In this document: piece after piece, positions 17,101-27,320 of the stretch
How the letters are laid out: every line of letters starts with the position of its first letter
Position numbering within the stretch: the first letter of the stretch is position 1
Assembly (NCBI GenBank): GCA_016787485.1
Contig: JAEUUL010000038.1
Span: 170,117-234,116, forward strand
Length of the DNA: 64,000 nt
Source of the DNA: Bacteroidota bacterium
Lineage (GTDB): Bacteria > Bacteroidota > Bacteroidia > NS11-12g > UBA955
Reading direction: 5' to 3'
Notes under the pieces: model-generated
Seen by the model: only the letters and a program-made list of their open reading frames with translations
What the model was told of the DNA's origin: nothing
Database searches by the model: none
Made by a program: the position numbers and the translations under genes

Positions 17101-20100
17101 TTATGGTCTTCCCAGCGCAGTTTGGTTGAGAATCACGGCATTTCTAGGTTTGTTCGTATCGGTTTCACAATTGTGCAGCAGACCTTCCGGATATACGGAA
17201 CGCAATTCCTGCAGGATTTCAATCAATTCATTCTGTGCCTTGCTGAATGCAGCGGCATCATAGGGCATGGCATTTTTTGCAAAAAGCCAGGCGCGGTATT
17301 TCACTTCGAATCTGGCCATTTGCACAGGATTCACCCAGCAAATATTCATAGCCACATGGGCCGGAGCCTCAGCCCGTATGCGGCTCTCACAGTATTGTCT
17401 GAAATGGCGGTCGCGGAATTTTCCGGGCCAGTATGGCATAACCACACTCATCACAAAAGAATAAGGATCGTTGATTTTGCAATCCTCACAATCACCTTCT
17501 GTTTCAATGGCCAGCAGATCATCTCCGGGTTTGGTGCGCGGCCTTAAAAGCACATGTTCCAGCACATGCATTCCTTCCCTTTCAATAAAATTACGGTTGA
17601 TAAAGGAAACCAACTGCTCCACAGCTTTCATTTCCATTCCGCCATATATCACCAGGTCTTTCGCATTTGCCGTTTGTATGCGAAACGCGATTTCCAGGTA
17701 AAGCTTTCCTGTATCGTCTGCAGGTATGGGCTCAGCCACTGTAATATGGGTATCCGCACCATCCAGCCATATCTGACGTACAGTATATTTCCCGTTGCTG
17801 TGGTCACCTCCGGTAAAATCAAAAGAATCTCCTGGAGCCAGCCATTGTCGAAGATCCTGTGCGGAAACGACAAATTTACGGGCAGCGGATATCGCCGCCG
17901 ATGCATGTTCGTGAATCCAAACTGCCGTACCTGTCGGGTCGGCCACTGGCAATGCAGAAGAAAGGGTGCACCGCACAAGCGGACCATCTGCCGAGGCTGC
18001 CGTTACCTGCCATATTCCATCGTTGCCATTGGTGCCTGTAAGGGTAAGGCTGCCGGGTGCCAGTTTGGCCGCAAGGCTTTGATTGAAGTTCACTGCTTTG
18101 CCCCGGCCGATTTCTGTCCCTCTGATATCGCTGAGCACAAAGGTGTAATTTGCACCATAGGGCAGAAGTGCCGGGTCAAAACTGTAATTGAGATCAAAAC
18201 CGGCATAACGCAGCATACTCCATAACAGTTCATGTTTTGAAGCTTCTGCGTCTGCCAGCAATTCAGCCTGAACAGCAGATTTGCCTTCTTTCCATATGGT
18301 ACCGGTGAGGACTACATGTGCCGGATTGTAATCATATGGCTGATTGTACAGCTTGTATTCTACCCCGCAAATGGGAGGATCTTGTGTTTTATCGGCCACA
18401 GCAGTGGTAGTAAACCATGCATCAAAATCAATGGCAAGATTCAGACGGCTGTTCATGAACCGGGTCTGCATTTCCTGCTGCATTGCGGACAACAGTTTGT
18501 CTGCGTCTGTTTTGGCAGCGGCTATACTTGCATAGTTCTTTTTGTCGCTTTCTGCCAGTTTTTGGGTACGGGCAGAATCGGAATAGAGGCTGAATTTGTA
18601 TTTGCCTGCAGGAGAGCCGGGCTCCACAGCCCAGGACGCCGGATTGCAACCACTTGCCAGTGCCAGTTCTGCTGAAACTGCCCGCACAGGGGTTGTTGAA
18701 TATGTTCCAGAAGATGTAATTGAGGCCGTCCCCCCCGCATTTGATGCCCACACCAGAGATGGCTCGGTGCCTGAAAAGGAAAACAATGAACCAAAGTGCA
18801 GCGATGAAGGCAGTGGGTCGTTTACTCCAAGACATGCCTTTACCCGTTTTTCATATCCGGCGGCTTCCTGCAAATGCCAAAGCGGACTTGCGGTATAATC
18901 CACGGCACCGCCCCGATTGTAGCTGATTTCAGGGTATTTGTTCAGAAAATCCAGCTTGTCCTTAATCAGTTCAGAGGCGGTAAGTTCCCCTTCTGTGGTA
19001 AAAAGAAGCAACGCATAGTCGGCAAACTGTTCACAGAACCGGGCAAGCACATGATCCAGAAATCCGTTTTTACGCTGTTCAAATGTCGCCTTGTCTTCTA
19101 CCATTTGCTGGAGACGCACACCGTGACCGGCGGTATCCGTGTAGAGCACATTTCCGTCGGGTATGACGGTTGGTAGTGGCTGTGAAAAATAGGTCTTATC
19201 AAAAATCAGGTCGCCGAATTCATCCACCCCGTTGTGCATGCTGAACAATTCACGGATATGGGCATATTGACTCAGGAAATTGGCCAGCAACTGGTCGAAA
19301 AAGGTGAGGTAGGCTTTCAACTGCCATGCTTGTGCCTTGCGTTTGTTGTCGGCATTTGCTGGGAGACCGTAAATACCTATGCCATAGGTATTGGGAAAAT
19401 CTTCCTGAACGCTGATGTGCGTTTCAGGTTCACGCCAGTTGCCTTGCGGCACTTCCCTGTCCATTTTAGGATTCTGGGGATACCGCGGCCGGTCGCCGGC
19501 AACCAGTTCCTCCAATAGCAGGGCTGTGTCCGTTTCATCGGCGCGCAGAGGCAGGTTTTCCTTATAAAAGGTGATTTTGCTAAATTCCTGCGAATACCGG
19601 GGAACGTAAAATTTTTCAATAGCCAGATCCAGGCACCATTTCACACTGTGGGAAGGCACCAGATCCGCGGGATCTTCAGGAATATTTGCCAACTGGAGAC
19701 TACGTACTGCTTTTACCCCCGGAACATCCATGATAATGTGCAGCACGTCAGACACATGTATACAATCCCGGAGAGTGGTTTTATCCAGTTCTGTCTGGTC
19801 CACAAAACCATGACGAAGCCGTGGTCCGGAAAATATATCTTCAGACCGGTAGGTGTTGCCATTGGCATCCACCTTTACCAGCATTTCTTCCAGCGAATAG
19901 TAGTAAACTGTCGGTGACAGAAACTGGCCTACACGGTATTCGATTTCAGCCTGAACCTGGTTGATTTGCGCGGTATTGTCCAGTTCAATATCGGCGCAAA
20001 TGGCTATTGCTTCTATTTTCAGGGCTTTCAATCCATACCAGTCTTCACAGAGATTTCTGTTTTGCTGAAGTGCCTGATTGGCTTCCCGCGCCAGATTGCG

Positions 20101-21018
20101 GCAGACTGCTGCTTTTTGCATGTACAGAGCAAGTGCGCCATTCGGACTGTCGTAAAGGAATGTATTGATATCACTCTGCAATTGTGCCAGTCCTGGTATT
20201 GGTTCATTGCCACCGGTTTTGGGCCGGGTACCGGAAATCAGCACCACGCCGGCCGGACCCAGTTTGGCCTCCAGCGTATATCCCGAAGGTACTTCCTCAA
20301 ATTCAACCTGGATGCTTTTTACAGATGCCTTTACAGATGGGGGGTTTGAAAAATCAATTCCCTGGTTGTCCCAGCGTGGGAAAACCAGCCTGAAATGCAC
20401 CTGCACCCCCTGCAAATTGGGATCCGGAGCAAACAAATTCACCTGATAATCGCACTCCAATGCTGATGAATTTAAATCACCCAATTCTGTGCTTTCATCA
20501 AATTCCAGAAGGACATCCCACAATCCCTGCACAAAATAACCTGCGCTATCAGAGTCGGTTGCACTCAGGCTCAGGGTTCCGGCTTTGTGATCCACATACA
20601 CCGGCAGTTCGGCTACTGCAGATTTAGACAGCCAGGCATTCTTTATCCCCAACTCTTCAGTGACTCCATTCACGGCAACATTGAGGGAAGTATCCATGAG
20701 CAACCTGCGATAATCATCCACCGTAAGCGGACGATTGTGCAAAATGGTACGTGCGGTGTAAAAATTCCGGTAATCCAGATCTCCCGCTGGATTGGAGGCA
20801 AGAATGTCCTGAATACTGAAATTCATGCGGTAACCCAAATCCGTAATGGCATAAGCCAGCGCCTCCATAATGGTGATGCCCGGATCATGGGTATTGTGGT
20901 CTGTCCACACTTTTCCGCATTTCTGCTGAATATAGGCAAGCCCTGTCTGCCGCAACTCTTCGTAGCGCATTGCAGGTAGCTCAGCAGGGGTCGTATGTAT
21001 TTTAATCGCTGTAGTCAT
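17101..21018 (-). CDS. Baseplate wedge protein, Afp12-like
   Basis: At 1305 residues this is among the largest structural proteins of the cluster. The N-terminus carries the wedge signature 'WTDHNTHDPGITIMEALAY' followed by 'ITDLGYRMNF', typical for Afp12-type baseplate proteins and for the paired J-like proteins of eCIS. The middle contains beta-rich inserts (about 750-1150) with low conservation; the end returns to conserved baseplate-like sequence ('VLEHVLLRPRTK'). Together with the J-like protein encoded just upstream it should build the baseplate wedges that hold the sheath before firing. The gap to the upstream gene is three bases, and the two are surely one transcript. Confidence 0.8.
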   Translation of the reverse strand: MTTAIKIHTTPAELPAMRYEELRQTGLAYIQQKCGKVWTDHNTHDPGITIMEALAYAITDLGYRMNFSIQDILASNPAGDLDYRNFYTARTILHNRPLTVDDYRRLLMDTSLNVAVNGVTEELGIKNAWLSKSAVAELPVYVDHKAGTLSLSATDSDSAGYFVQGLWDVLLEFDESTELGDLNSSALECDYQVNLFAPDPNLQGVQVHFRLVFPRWDNQGIDFSNPPSVKASVKSIQVEFEEVPSGYTLEAKLGPAGVVLISGTRPKTGGNEPIPGLAQLQSDINTFLYDSPNGALALYMQKAAVCRNLAREANQALQQNRNLCEDWYGLKALKIEAIAICADIELDNTAQINQVQAEIEYRVGQFLSPTVYYYSLEEMLVKVDANGNTYRSEDIFSGPRLRHGFVDQTELDKTTLRDCIHVSDVLHIIMDVPGVKAVRSLQLANIPEDPADLVPSHSVKWCLDLAIEKFYVPRYSQEFSKITFYKENLPLRADETDTALLLEELVAGDRPRYPQNPKMDREVPQGNWREPETHISVQEDFPNTYGIGIYGLPANADNKRKAQAWQLKAYLTFFDQLLANFLSQYAHIRELFSMHNGVDEFGDLIFDKTYFSQPLPTVIPDGNVLYTDTAGHGVRLQQMVEDKATFEQRKNGFLDHVLARFCEQFADYALLLFTTEGELTASELIKDKLDFLNKYPEISYNRGGAVDYTASPLWHLQEAAGYEKRVKACLGVNDPLPSSLHFGSLFSFSGTEPSLVWASNAGGTASITSSGTYSTTPVRAVSAELALASGCNPASWAVEPGSPAGKYKFSLYSDSARTQKLAESDKKNYASIAAAKTDADKLLSAMQQEMQTRFMNSRLNLAIDFDAWFTTTAVADKTQDPPICGVEYKLYNQPYDYNPAHVVLTGTIWKEGKSAVQAELLADAEASKHELLWSMLRYAGFDLNYSFDPALLPYGANYTFVLSDIRGTEIGRGKAVNFNQSLAAKLAPGSLTLTGTNGNDGIWQVTAASADGPLVRCTLSSALPVADPTGTAVWIHEHASAAISAARKFVVSAQDLRQWLAPGDSFDFTGGDHSNGKYTVRQIWLDGADTHITVAEPIPADDTGKLYLEIAFRIQTANAKDLVIYGGMEMKAVEQLVSFINRNFIEREGMHVLEHVLLRPRTKPGDDLLAIETEGDCEDCKINDPYSFVMSVVMPYWPGKFRDRHFRQYCESRIRAEAPAHVAMNICWVNPVQMARFEVKYRAWLFAKNAMPYDAAAFSKAQNELIEILQELRSVYPEGLLHNCETDTNKPRNAVILNQTALGRP

Positions 21019-21021
21019 AGG

Positions 21022-24000
21022 TCAGGGGCAGCCACAATCTTTGGCTGGCACATAAGAGGTACTTGTGACTTCATTGTCATCACAATCACAGTCGCAATCA
21101 TCATCACCGGTTATTTCATGAAGCACATGGCTGCCGGCAGAAACAAGAATACTTGCAGCCGTTGCGCACTCAGCCACTTCCACATCCTTTTCCGGATGGT
21201 TCTCCAAACCGGCAGGCCGGATCTGGTACATGCGGAAACAGGTGAGATAATCCACATAATCCAGTTTTTCTATTTCATACATGAGGGTGCTGCGGTGAAT
21301 GCGTCCACCAAACACAATCTCTGTTTCGGAACCATAGGCCCAGGGGCAAAGAATGGCCTTGATATCTTCTTCCAGTTGAATTTTACACAATCCCACATCT
21401 TCACCAGCCATAAAACGCACATTGGTTTCAATTTGTATTTCTTCATAAATGGGATTGGTAACCTGCAGGGTGGCCCAACTGCTGTTTCTGGCATTGAGAA
21501 AATCCTTTATTTCAAGTAACCGCGCTTTGGATGTTTTTGGTTGCAGTGGATTTGCGGCATTTTGATTTTGCACATTGCTCACCACCACCAGCGTACAATT
21601 GCCGGGTGCCATGGCTCTGTAACCGTTCACGTTGCCATTATACAGGGTATGATTCAGCATTTTTGCCTTGTACAAATCCGTAAACTCCTGCAATGCAAGT
21701 CTCTCATAATCCCAGCCGGTTATTGCTCTGTCTTTGTGTCGCTGCCTTTCACTCACCCGAGTGTACCATTCGGTTTCAGTTTCCGCAGCTTTCCCCCCGA
21801 AAGAGCCATAGGGCTGCGAAATTTTCTTAAACTGACTGTTATGCACCTGCATTTTCCCAATGGTACCAGCTGCCAATGCCAAACCATCGGGCTTTACAAC
21901 ACCTGTGGTTAACAAATCCGCTTCGGCGGCCTGGGTATGAATGGCCAACAAGTCACAGACGGCGTCGGTCTTACCGGTAACACTGGCCCGAATCCAGAAC
22001 TTGCCAGATGGCAACCATGTGTTTTCGGAGTCCGGATCAGACGGTATAGTCAGGGTAACAATTCCGGTATTCAACAAACCAGAGGTTTGTTCACGCAAAA
22101 GGGCATCAGAGCCGAACTCAACCCATTGGTTATTGTGCAAATAATGCCAGAATACTTTTTCCGCGGGCAAATCCGGGTCGGCGGTACCATCTGCTACCAC
22201 GAACAACAAACTCAGATTGCTCAATGCAACAACTGAATCGATACCCAACAGCAACTCTCCGCTTGCACCGGGGTTGAATATCATTGTTGGCTCAGCCCCC
22301 TGCGTGGCATAATGACTTGCTGCAAAACCGAAGGGACCCAGATGGATAAAATGGTGTTGTGCAGTCTCCGAATCTGCAGTGGCCTCTTCCAAACTGTTGA
22401 AACTGCAGTTCATCGTAGCGGAAGCGGTGTAATCCAATGCACAGTTTTCAAACAGAGGTGTGTAAGGCTCCTGGGGCAACTTAGAGGTCACATCGGTAAC
22501 TGAGGTATCCTTTACTGCATTTACAAGAGCTATGGTGTAGCTGCTTTGAAAGTCGGCATGTCCGAAATCCGCACCCGAAAGGGTAAGCCGCACATATCCG
22601 CGGTCGGTTTGATGATTCCATGGCGAAAGGCCCCCCAGTTCCGGATCTGCATCCACGCCTGAGGGGCTTGCCCCCAGTGACAGTGACGGCGAATTTATCG
22701 TTGCAGAGTCACTTGACCCCATCAGATTTATTGTAGTTACACTTCCGGGAATAAACGATTTTCCCTGCAACCAGTCCACAGTGGCCTTAAATGAAGTATT
22801 TTCCCTTGATTTGGATGGTTTATACAATTTATACCACTCACCGAAATCTTCGGTTGGAATTTTTTTCCAGTCAAAATGCAGCGTAAGTGAATCCAGTTTC
22901 TTCTGAAAAACTTCCTGACTGCCTATATAGAATTTACTGCCCAGTGCAGGTTGATTGGTAAACGGCTCTACTGGTTTGGAAGCATCCAGTAATCCGTAAT
23001 CATTTTGCAGCAGCAGATTTTTTACCCCTTTGCAGTCGGTATTGATTGTAACAGAAAGGACAGAAACCTGACTGTGCATTTCAAACAATGCATTCTCAGT
23101 TGAATGGTCCAATAAAACGCGAACGACCGGATAATCTGCAGACAGGGCCTGACCATGCAACTTTTCTGTGGGTGGAATAAATGCAGGTTCCGATGCAGGA
23201 ATTGTAAAAACAAAAGCGATTGTGGAATTTGTAATTGTGACTGCCTTTTCATCCTCTATATCTGCAGCAATCCACCCCTTTTCACCACTCACTTCCACGC
23301 GGTACGCATTGTAATCCAGCGCAGTGAGATCAACAGAATCCGGGGCAGAATAAGCCAATGTCAGTGTAATTTTACGGGTACCTTCTGCCATTCGGAACAA
23401 AGGACTTGCAATGGCAAATCCCAGATCGGGGCGGTTGCGGTTGTTGCTTCCGAATGTTTGCCATCCGGCCTCAGGCTTTGCAAGTTCTGCACCTTGTCCA
23501 TCCTCACTGTTGGCAATTTCCGACGCATAAACCAGGCCGGTCCCACTCAGGTCATACAAGACATTTTTCAGTTCGCTTATTGCTGCTTTACTGAAACTGA
23601 AATCTGAACTGAGTTCATACAGCACATCTTCGCCATTTTGTTTTTGGCCGGTTTTAAACAGTATACCCTTTTCCAGCAGGGCTGCTTCCACTTGTTTGGC
23701 CACTTCCAGCAGCAGATATACATGGTTTTCTTCAGCCCCTCTCTGCTCTATTCCCAGAATATCCCGGTAATAAAATTCAAGGTGTTTTTTACTCAGGCTG
23801 TTCAGATCTGTGCGCGCTATTTCATACAATTCGAGAAACAGATGAATCATACCAATCAGTGGCTCGGTATAACCTTCGTCATCTGTTTCCACAGATTGCA
23901 GAAACAGGTCCATGGTTTTAGCGGGGTCCTGTTCCAGCGCATATTCGTTGTTCCCCAGATCTTGGTATCCCCAGAATTGCAATTCTTTGCCAAACGCCTG

Positions 24001-24132
24001 CAGGAATGCAATCAGGTCCTCCGCTTTTCTGCCATCAATTTCCACGGCTTCCGGGCTGAGTGCTTCCGGCATGCGCTGAGCACGACTCACACCGTCGCGT
24101 GGAAATGGATTTTTATTGCAACTCAGAGTCAT
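21022..24132 (-). CDS. Baseplate J/gp47-like protein, Afp11-like
   Basis: The 1036-residue protein begins with a segment shared by Afp11-like proteins ('ALSPEAVEIDGRKAEDLIAFLQ') and ends with the baseplate-J region: 'TEWYTRVSERQRHKDRAITG', 'DYERLALQEF', and the C-terminal 'GGRIHRSTLMYEIEKLDYV'. It forms the baseplate wedge together with the Afp12-like protein. Odd feature: the last 35 residues hold an Asp/Cys-rich stretch (DDDCDCDCDDNE) and a final 'KDCGCP', which could bind metal or form disulphides. The start overlaps the stop of the gp25 gene by four bases (ATGA), a sign of coupling. The length is larger than phage J proteins but normal for eCIS. Confidence 0.85.
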   Translation of the reverse strand: MTLSCNKNPFPRDGVSRAQRMPEALSPEAVEIDGRKAEDLIAFLQAFGKELQFWGYQDLGNNEYALEQDPAKTMDLFLQSVETDDEGYTEPLIGMIHLFLELYEIARTDLNSLSKKHLEFYYRDILGIEQRGAEENHVYLLLEVAKQVEAALLEKGILFKTGQKQNGEDVLYELSSDFSFSKAAISELKNVLYDLSGTGLVYASEIANSEDGQGAELAKPEAGWQTFGSNNRNRPDLGFAIASPLFRMAEGTRKITLTLAYSAPDSVDLTALDYNAYRVEVSGEKGWIAADIEDEKAVTITNSTIAFVFTIPASEPAFIPPTEKLHGQALSADYPVVRVLLDHSTENALFEMHSQVSVLSVTINTDCKGVKNLLLQNDYGLLDASKPVEPFTNQPALGSKFYIGSQEVFQKKLDSLTLHFDWKKIPTEDFGEWYKLYKPSKSRENTSFKATVDWLQGKSFIPGSVTTINLMGSSDSATINSPSLSLGASPSGVDADPELGGLSPWNHQTDRGYVRLTLSGADFGHADFQSSYTIALVNAVKDTSVTDVTSKLPQEPYTPLFENCALDYTASATMNCSFNSLEEATADSETAQHHFIHLGPFGFAASHYATQGAEPTMIFNPGASGELLLGIDSVVALSNLSLLFVVADGTADPDLPAEKVFWHYLHNNQWVEFGSDALLREQTSGLLNTGIVTLTIPSDPDSENTWLPSGKFWIRASVTGKTDAVCDLLAIHTQAAEADLLTTGVVKPDGLALAAGTIGKMQVHNSQFKKISQPYGSFGGKAAETETEWYTRVSERQRHKDRAITGWDYERLALQEFTDLYKAKMLNHTLYNGNVNGYRAMAPGNCTLVVVSNVQNQNAANPLQPKTSKARLLEIKDFLNARNSSWATLQVTNPIYEEIQIETNVRFMAGEDVGLCKIQLEEDIKAILCPWAYGSETEIVFGGRIHRSTLMYEIEKLDYVDYLTCFRMYQIRPAGLENHPEKDVEVAECATAASILVSAGSHVLHEITGDDDCDCDCDDNEVTSTSYVPAKDCGCP

Positions 24133-24557
24133 ACTTTGGCGTCTGTGGCTTCAGTTAAATAATAATCGTATACCAGATTGTTCCTGGTATTTGTGGTTAT
24201 GATTGTATACTCCAGCAGCAACCGGATGATGCCATTGTTCTCAGCATCCGGGTCTTTGAAATATCTCAGATCTTCCAGCTTGATGCGCGGCTCATGAAAC
24301 AACACAGCTCTTCGTATCCTGTCCGTCATCTTGCCAATGGTATTTGCATGAATAGGTTCAAACAGCATATCAGACACATCGGCGCCATAATCAGCCCTTA
24401 AAACACGTTCGCCAGCAGCGGTAGAAAGCAGGATGTATAAACTTTGTTCTATATCCGTTTCATTCTCCACAAGGCTCACACTGGCAGCTTCCGGATTGAG
24501 TTCCGGAGGAAAAGCCCAGCCACGCCCAAGGAAAGAGTTCAGTTCTTTATTTTCCAT
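24129..24557 (-). CDS. gp25/GPW-like baseplate wedge protein (Afp9-like)
   Basis: This small wedge protein (142 residues) has the GPW/gp25 signatures: 'FLGRGWAFPPELN' at the start, 'VENETDIEQSLYILLSTAAGERVLRADYG' in the middle (quoted here only as a region near residues 25-55), and a final helix-strand unit. gp25 proteins start sheath polymerisation at the baseplate by matching the sheath handshake fold. The ATG at 24557 is preferred over an upstream one at 24587 because the latter lies inside the PAAR gene and is not conserved. The stop overlaps the next gene's start by four bases. Confidence 0.85.
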   Translation of the reverse strand: MENKELNSFLGRGWAFPPELNPEAASVSLVENETDIEQSLYILLSTAAGERVLRADYGADVSDMLFEPIHANTIGKMTDRIRRAVLFHEPRIKLEDLRYFKDPDAENNGIIRLLLEYTIITTNTRNNLVYDYYLTEATDAKV

Positions 24558-24559
24558 GT

Positions 24560-24850
24560 TCAGCCTCCGATCAGTACAGTGGGACAACCCAAAACAACAG
24601 AACCACCGTGTGCGGTTGTGTCTCCCTGCCGGGCTGCAGGTTTACCGCCAATCAATACGGTGCCAGAACCCTTCACAATGGAATCTGGCGGACCAGTGCA
24701 GGTGCACATTGTACCCATAGTTGCAGCCGGCATACCACCAATGAGCACCGTGGGAACCCCGGGAGGCATAATGGGTCCGCCCACATGAGGAACGGTCCCT
24801 GTTACCATAGGGCAGGTATGCATATCTCCGGATCTTGCAGCCATGGGCAT
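24560..24850 (-). CDS. PAAR-repeat spike tip protein (Afp10-like)
   Basis: The 96-residue protein is built from glycine/proline-rich PAAR-type repeats: 'GVPTVLIGGMPAATMG', 'SGTVLIGGKPAARQGD' and 'GCPTVLIGG', with conserved His and Cys residues that bind the tip metal ion. PAAR proteins sharpen the spike and can carry effectors; no extension is present here, so this copy is a plain tip. The ATG at 24850 is chosen because it lies two bases past the stop of the spike gene and starts the conserved part ('MPMAARSGD'). Confidence 0.92.
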   Translation of the reverse strand: MPMAARSGDMHTCPMVTGTVPHVGGPIMPPGVPTVLIGGMPAATMGTMCTCTGPPDSIVKGSGTVLIGGKPAARQGDTTAHGGSVVLGCPTVLIGG

Positions 24851-24851
24851 A

Positions 24852-26576
24852 TCAGTTGATTTGAACCATTGCTCCTTTAATGGTATTGGTTCCTGAAGAT
24901 GAAAACTCTGCAGATGCACTGCCCTTGGCCGTCATCTGTGCACTGGCCTCTGCATTGATATTCACACCTTCAATTTTTACATTTCCTGTGGCTTTTATGC
25001 CAATATCGCCGCCTGATTCTATGGTAATTCCTGAAGAACCCAATTCGATTTTGTTGTTGTTTTCATCCTGGATAAGAATGGTTCCGGCTTCTTCATCCAT
25101 TGTGATCTTCTTCCCTGCAGGGGTTTCCACATCCACACATTTCTTTGCATCATCCACCAATATCTTTATGCCTTCGCGGCTCACAAATCCTTTGATGTTA
25201 TTGTCATCATCTAAGGCAAAATCTGCAGCGGGGCTGTTTGAACTGGAATACAGTCTGCCAAGCAAAATGGCATCTCTGGGATCGTCATTCAAAAAGCCAA
25301 GGACCACTTCATCTCCCACCTCAGGAAAAAGGAATGTGCCACGGGCATTGCCGGCATCTGTCATTACCACCCGTGCAAATACGGGCTCTGTACTGCCCAT
25401 AACCGGAACTTTTACTTTGATTCTGAATTCACCGTCTTCATCGCCGCTGAGGGACTCCACGACCCCGATCTGCAATCCATTGATGGCCGGGAGCAATGAA
25501 GAAGCCGGCTTTTGCATATAGTCGTCGTAACGGTTCAGAGCAGGGTCTTTATCCATGCCAAAACTCACTTCGGTATGCCAGCCTGTAACATTGGTGAAGT
25601 GATGGTAAATACCCGTAATCAGCGTATTTCCATTAAACCGGTTTCCAAATCCGTTCAATTCGATGAGTTTACCGGGCAGCAAATCTTTGTTCCCGTCTAT
25701 TTCAAGCCTGCCCTTGATCCGGGCCAGTGCACTTTTATATTTCATGGCATCAGCCCAGGCCTGTAACTCGCTGTCGCTGCGGGCTCCTCCGTGGATTACC
25801 GACCAGTCTGACAAACCCATGGTGCCTGCCAGCGTATCACTGTCCAGATTGCCCTGTGCCGGCAAACTGGGTGCTGCTGCATCCAGACTCTGCAATTCCT
25901 GACTGGCCGGGTTCCAGGCTTTTGCAGCCACACTGGTGTATTGATCGCGTGCGTCAATTTCAGCTTCAAACTCGTAGGTATTGCCACCAAAGGTGCAGGT
26001 AAGCACACTGCTTTGCCCGGGGTCTGGTTTTGAAATCTGCAATTCCCCGTCTGAATTGATGACCCACAATCCATTGGCATCTGCCCTGGCCAGTAGAAAA
26101 TCCCAGTCGGTGCAATCAAACTGTACAATTTCTTTGTGGGTAACCGCAGTTGCATCACTGCTGGTGGTAAGGGAATACGGCGAAGTCAGCTCATCAAAAA
26201 TATCACTGTCCTTTGCATCGGCAAACACTTTGCTTTTACGGCCATCTGTCATTTTCACTGCTTTGTCCCGCAGTTCCAGTTCAAGGTTGCCGGGTCTGTT
26301 TGAAGACATGCTGATTCCATGGCGGACCACAATTCCCTTAAAGAGCACATGGGGTTCATCGGAAGTACCACCAAGAATGGTAATTTCTGCACCTGGAGCA
26401 AATGTTTCTTCGTTGCTTACTGAAAAGTCGGCATCTGCCACACTTCCATCTGAAATCACCAATCGGGCCTTAGCAATGAAACCCGCTTGCTTCCAAATGT
26501 GAAACTCCAGCACTGCATAGGATGCACCCAGTGCGTTTCCACTGCTGTCCTGAAGGGTAAACTGTTCTGCAGACAT
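24852..26576 (-). CDS. VgrG-like spike protein (Afp8-like)
   Basis: The 574-residue protein combines a gp27/late-control-D-like hub (residues 1-340) with a gp5-like OB fold ('GVVESLSGDEDGEFRIKV', 'GTFLFPEVGDEVVLGFLND') and a C-terminal beta-helix spike made of short repeats ('ITIESGGDIGIKATGNVKI'). This is the standard trimeric spike of eCIS and type VI systems. The hub sits in the baseplate centre and the beta helix points at the target membrane. No C-terminal effector domain is fused: the protein ends with the helix. PAAR follows at once, as expected for the tip. Confidence 0.9.
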   Translation of the reverse strand: MSAEQFTLQDSSGNALGASYAVLEFHIWKQAGFIAKARLVISDGSVADADFSVSNEETFAPGAEITILGGTSDEPHVLFKGIVVRHGISMSSNRPGNLELELRDKAVKMTDGRKSKVFADAKDSDIFDELTSPYSLTTSSDATAVTHKEIVQFDCTDWDFLLARADANGLWVINSDGELQISKPDPGQSSVLTCTFGGNTYEFEAEIDARDQYTSVAAKAWNPASQELQSLDAAAPSLPAQGNLDSDTLAGTMGLSDWSVIHGGARSDSELQAWADAMKYKSALARIKGRLEIDGNKDLLPGKLIELNGFGNRFNGNTLITGIYHHFTNVTGWHTEVSFGMDKDPALNRYDDYMQKPASSLLPAINGLQIGVVESLSGDEDGEFRIKVKVPVMGSTEPVFARVVMTDAGNARGTFLFPEVGDEVVLGFLNDDPRDAILLGRLYSSSNSPAADFALDDDNNIKGFVSREGIKILVDDAKKCVDVETPAGKKITMDEEAGTILIQDENNNKIELGSSGITIESGGDIGIKATGNVKIEGVNINAEASAQMTAKGSASAEFSSSGTNTIKGAMVQIN

Positions 26577-26579
26577 TGC

Positions 26580-27317
26580 TTATTGTTTTTCTATGGGAGG
26601 AAAAATAAGGCTGGTGCCTTGCTTCAATTTTCTGAAATGATTGAGTTGATTGGCAGCCGCCACCTCCAGATACAATTTGTCATTCTGATAAATATCGTGG
26701 CACATCAATCCGAGACTTTTGTGGGATTCAACCGTACGCACATGCGTTAAATCAGGAGAATTGCGACGCACAGCAGCGGCCTGGGCCTGCAAACTTTCAT
26801 GCGAAGTAAACTTCACATTCATTTTTGCACGGATGGGGTACCCCTGTAAGTTGAACAAGCTGTAAGTCACCTGAGCCGTTTCGAGCACGCCCTGAAAGGT
26901 TTTATCACCCCAGTGCACCTTGAGAAAAGAAGGCTCATGGGCCTCTCCTTTTACGTAATAAAAACGGTTCAGAAATTCCTTGATGGATGTATCTACCCTT
27001 TTGTCTTTTTTAACCCTTGCAATTTCCTCACCTTCGGGACCGGAAAAAGAAGTGGCTGTAGCATCCCACAGCAATTCAAAGGTGATACTTTGCCCTTCGG
27101 CCTGTTTAAATTTCAGCACTTTGTCTGATGCGCCGGATGGGGTGTGGTCTTCATAGCTGTTTTTATATTCTTCACTATAAGACTGCGGATTGTATAAAAC
27201 CACAAAGGGAGCAACAGCACTATCATCGGACAATTTTCCTTCCTTGTCCTTTTTCTGGGCCACAATTTCCAATTTGGCCAGGTTGGCCATATCTCCGAGC
27301 AAATCGCTGATTGCCAT
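26580..27317 (-). CDS. LysM-type hub/tube adaptor protein (Afp7-like)
   Basis: The 245-residue protein resembles Afp7 ('CIS tube protein' with a LysM-like end). The first 170 residues are beta-rich and contain 'VVLYNPQSYSEEYKNSY', typical for the family. The C-terminus ('VESHKSLGLMCHDIYQND' to 'GTSLIFPPIE') is a LysM-like module. It probably links the tube to the spike hub, as gp53/gp54-like proteins do in phages. It lies between the DUF5908 gene (three bases upstream) and the spike gene (three bases downstream). Confidence 0.82.
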   Translation of the reverse strand: MAISDLLGDMANLAKLEIVAQKKDKEGKLSDDSAVAPFVVLYNPQSYSEEYKNSYEDHTPSGASDKVLKFKQAEGQSITFELLWDATATSFSGPEGEEIARVKKDKRVDTSIKEFLNRFYYVKGEAHEPSFLKVHWGDKTFQGVLETAQVTYSLFNLQGYPIRAKMNVKFTSHESLQAQAAAVRRNSPDLTHVRTVESHKSLGLMCHDIYQNDKLYLEVAAANQLNHFRKLKQGTSLIFPPIEKQ

Positions 27318-27320
27318 AAA

